64,000 nucleotides of DNA from Ceratothoa steindachneri. Lineage: Eukaryota > Arthropoda > Malacostraca > Isopoda > Cymothoidae. A model generated the notes under the pieces. The model saw only the letters and a list, made by a program, of their open reading frames with translations, ran no database searches and had not been told where the DNA came from. Positions within the stretch are counted from its first letter, which is position 1; the number at the start of each line of letters is the position of its first letter. A program made the position numbers and the translations under genes. Positions 61,461-64,000 of the stretch are shown here, piece after piece. The stretch lies in the NCBI GenBank assembly GCA_963969495.1, contig OZ018318.1, positions 170,521,258 through 170,585,257 on the forward strand. Reading direction: 5' to 3'.

Positions 61461-61632
61461 ATTTGTTCAAATCGACAGCAATGGCTGCTTAGTTAAGCTT
61501 GCGCTGCAGCTTTTTAACCTTTTCAAAGACTTTCTTTTCAGAAAGAGAAAAGTGGGAAAAAATGCTGGCAAGTGTCATTATCTTTGTTAGCCGAGACGTC
61601 TTTCAACCTTTTCAAAGGTCATCTTCTGGGCC
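61459..61632 (-). mobile_element. Penelope-like 5' region (pseudo-LTR-type), third copy
   Basis: Minus strand: a hammerhead-like motif, then ASIFSHFSLSEKKVFEKVKK, LQRKLN, stop, AAIAVDFNKS, then TA repeats. It has the same domain order as 57397-57592 and is cut at the equivalent residue (FN-x-S/T-C) by the (TA)n, though the sequence family is different. Confidence 0.7.
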
Positions 61633-61634
61633 AA
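61591..61634 (-). ncRNA. Hammerhead-like RNA motif 3
   Basis: Minus strand: stem I GGCC, core CAGAAGA, extra T, helix II GACCTTT/AAAGGTT (GA loop plus flanks), core GAAA, GACGTCTC, stem I 3' side GGCT. Helix I pairs 4 bp and helix II 6 or more, with bases different from motif 1. Confidence 0.45.
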
Positions 61635-62457
61635 CAATGAAAAATTAAATGAAATGAAAGGAAAGGTGGGAGGTGAGAGACAGAGAAAGATAAGCCGAAC
61701 CCCCTATCTCCCTGGGGTCATCCTGAGATGACCAGAGGGGGGACTCCCTAAGCCTCTCTTTGCCTCCTCCAGAGCCGTAGAACGTCGCTAGAGGGAGCCA
61801 AGAGGAGACCAGGAGACAGAAAGGGAGATGAACACTACAGAGTAGGGATAGCAAAGGGTGAAATATCGTGGTAGACTTGATAGTTGATCAGGTTGGTCGG
61901 TAGACATACTGATTTACATGGGTTCCGAACCACAGTGTGCACTATATCCTTTTTCTATTTATTATTTTATCGTGCCCCTGTCCCACGTATAAGTCATTTA
62001 GCTCAATAGTGTGAAGGATAGAAGAAAAGTGTAGAGAGAAGTGGAAAAAAGTAAAAGGTTTGAAATTGAATGCTAGTTTTCATGGAGGAGACGCTAATCT
62101 TTTTCGTTTTATTAATGTATTATATCTTGAAATTAGTAAGTTTAGAGAGTTATTCCTGACTCTCAGGGTATCATTCCTTGTTGTTTACTGTTAGTATTGT
62201 GTTTGGATTCGTTAGTGTTTTGTGGCGTTCAAATCGTTGTTTATATTCCTTTTTTTATTACTCGTAAAATTGACTATTAACTCTTTTTTCTTTGTTTATT
62301 TGTTCCCAAGTCTATCTTTGCGCTATGAAAGATAAGTATCGTATACTTACTATTCCTTTTCCTTACATCTCAATTATAGATCTCCTCCTCTTCTTGATCT
62401 ATTTTTGCGTTATATGGAGAAAGCATCAGTGCATTCCCCCCTCCGCTCTCTGGGGTA
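61633..62457. other. Nothing recognised
   Basis: A minus-strand frame at 61645-61854 and plus frame at 62292-62507 have no recognisable product. Confidence 0.4.
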
Positions 62458-62772
62458 TTAAAGCTGTAATGTCCTTCCTATTTCCTCTTGCGTTTTTTTT
62501 CTATTAGCTTCTTCGCTCTTTTCTTTAAAATCATGTTGAGTGGTTCCATCTGTGCTTCTGCGTGTGTCTCGTTGTCTTTTTCTTTCATTTGCTCTTACAT
62601 TCGTGATTAAAAGTAGTGGCTTATTTTGGACTTTTTGCAGTTTAGTAACGTTTGTTTTTGGGATTGAGTACATAGTAATTATTGGATATACCGTTGCTGA
62701 CTGAATAATAGCTTGATATATTTTCTTTTTGTTCTTCCAGTTTAGTGATCTGAGTCGGTATATAAGACCCAA
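62458..62772 (-). pseudogene. LINE RT C-terminal fragment
   Basis: Minus strand: YRLRSLNWKNKKKIYQAIIQ, SATVYPIITMYSIPKTNVTK, LQKVQNKPLLLITNVRANER. The KxxIYxxIIxPxxxY and LQxxQNxxLRxITN blocks are typical of jockey/I-type LINE reverse transcriptases after the palm. It stays open for 104 codons but lacks the palm. 5'-truncated; not the same family as the 34.8-kb LINE. Confidence 0.7.
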
Positions 62773-63420
62773 TCTTCTTCTTCCTTTTCTAGCCCCCTAA
62801 GGGGGTCTCCTGCAGGGGTTCACTATACCTTACTACCAACTGCAACAACTCAGATCTTGTCGGTGACCAAGTTATGTAGTGCTAGTGAGAAGTAAATCTG
62901 AGGTAAAAAGTTATGAATAAAGAGCCAAGAATTAGAATAACGAAAAGCAACCCCTTCGGGGGAATATTTCGCTTAAGAGGAACATGAGGAATCTCCAATC
63001 AGCCCGAGAGCGCCTCTATTTCTTCTCAGAAGTTTTCTTGAGAAAATCGGTTTTTCTTCTTCCCTAAAACTTTTCCTCCGTTTTGAATGGACCGTACGGT
63101 CTCCTAGGGTACTTCTTGTTCTTGTAGCTCCTTTACCTGAGATAATCTTTACCAGTTCGCAACGAGAGAGCAAACGTACAAACTAAGTAAATCAATAAAA
63201 AAAACTTACAAAAATGTGTTTTATATGTGCATTATTATCTAACATAAGCATATGTTTTAGGACCAAACAGAAGTGACAAAAATTATAAAGCTACAATAAT
63301 GTTTAGATAAAAAAAGAAAAATGATTTGATCTTGACATAAGAATATTTTCTTTAGCCAATCAAATTTGAGAAATTTTAATGTCTGGTTCAGCGAAATAAA
63401 AACATATACAAAAATTAAAT
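62773..63420. other. No gene; possible LINE 3' end
   Basis: 63085-63125 (GGACCGTACGGTCTCCTAGG then GTACTTCTTG) matches the reverse complement of 26078-26112, the 3' flank of the LINE there, so a short LINE tail may end here. Otherwise nothing. Confidence 0.4.
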
Positions 63421-63429
63421 GATCAGCAA

Positions 63430-64000
63430 AAGAGGCAAGGCGGGCTGTGATGTAATGCGGCCGGCATTGAGACCTCATGTGGTGGGCAAACTGGTTCCTG
63501 GCTGGAGCTGTATGTTAATTTGTGGTTTTCGTTTCAATATAGTGACGGCCTCAGCCATGCGCAGTCATTGTCGATCATTCTCCCGCAGAATGATGTTAGT
63601 ATTTCTATTTAACATTTCTCGGGTAAGGGTCGTCCGATACTTTGCAGTGTGGCGTTTAATGGTTCCATCTTGGAGGTGCGCCGTTAGTCGCCGAGACAGG
63701 GTTGTAGAAATCATCCCAATTGTCCGAGGAAATGCGATGCACACAGTCACCGACGTTGCCTTTATATACGTACAAGAGATTACACTCCTGCAAGTGGCCC
63801 GTCACGGAAAGCCAGCTATTTTTTATGACGAGGGCGCGAGTTTTCTTTGGTTTGTAATAAATTACTAATTTAATTTGACTTGTTTGATCGGTAAGGATAA
63901 CACTCCATTGTATGATGGCTTTGATGACTTTTTCGTCCTCCTTATATCCTGTGTTCATGGATGCTTGGTAATAAAGGTCTATTGTACTTGGTTTTTCATT
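63430..64000 (-). pseudogene. Penelope-like element C terminus (copy g), runs off the window
   Basis: Minus strand: MNTGYKEDEKVIKAIIQ, TSQIKLVIYYKPKKTRALVI and KNSW, a decayed GIY-YIG start (NLLYVYKGNVGDC), then, after a shift, IGMISTTLSRRLTAHLQDGT, IKRHTAKYRTTLTREMLNRN and TNIILRENDRQ. TLSRRLxxH with TTLTREML is the C-terminal GIY-YIG helix region of a Penelope-like subgroup. Stops and one shift. It continues beyond 64000 on its 5' side. A third Penelope-like family in this cluster. Confidence 0.8.

Overview
This is eukaryotic, AT-rich, intron-bearing DNA that I read as an arthropod genome, most likely a crustacean. The grounds are the repeat families: Penelope-like elements with GIY-YIG domains, jockey-type LINEs with an RNase H domain, BED-type and DUF4371-type hAT transposases, mariners with D41D and D37D spacing, an arthropod-type CYICG/WREP/CYFC protein fragment, and more than a dozen long (TA)n tracts. 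The species assignment is inference only. I recognise no intact host gene; every coding stretch I can name is a mobile-element remnant, nearly all with stops or frameshifts.

Layout. 0-4.4 kb: a degraded LINE cut by a small hAT-type element, a (TA)n tract and a broken CYICG-family exon. 4.4-7.8 kb: a 32-bp satellite array split by a GC-rich mariner. 7.8-10.7 kb: hAT and LINE scraps, then a 170-bp tandem array. 10.7-15.4 kb: mostly unrecognised, with a second 32-bp array. 15.4-16.7 kb: Gypsy pol. 18-22.3 kb: a near full-length jockey-like LINE (ORF1, endonuclease, RT, RNase H) with a stray piece of its own RT inside the endonuclease. 22.4-23.8 kb: a second Gypsy. 24-28.4 kb: duplicated GATCTT-rich repeats, a LINE end and a hAT miniature element. 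28.7-31.9 kb: two D41D mariners, one with terminal inverted repeats of about 215 bp. 32.4-34 kb: two hAT transposase remnants. 34.2-36.8 kb: a LINE inserted in a roughly 1-kb repeat whose uninterrupted copy lies at 44-45 kb. 38.6-41.3 kb: hAT with a nested 500-bp element. 43-47.7 kb: miniature elements and a DUF4371-type hAT. 50.4-53.9 kb: a LINE whose third zinc knuckle is split by a 518-bp element. 54-55.2 kb: a SINE-like piece and a hAT miniature element flanked by (TA)n. 56.5-64 kb: a dense Penelope-like cluster.

How the parts relate. The window is a record of nested insertion rather than a pathway. Target-site duplications and pairs of empty and filled sites give the order of several events. 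The most interesting layer is the last 8 kb. Penelope-like ends there repeatedly abut (TA)n tracts, and four carry a short hammerhead-like RNA motif whose helix II differs in sequence while remaining able to pair.
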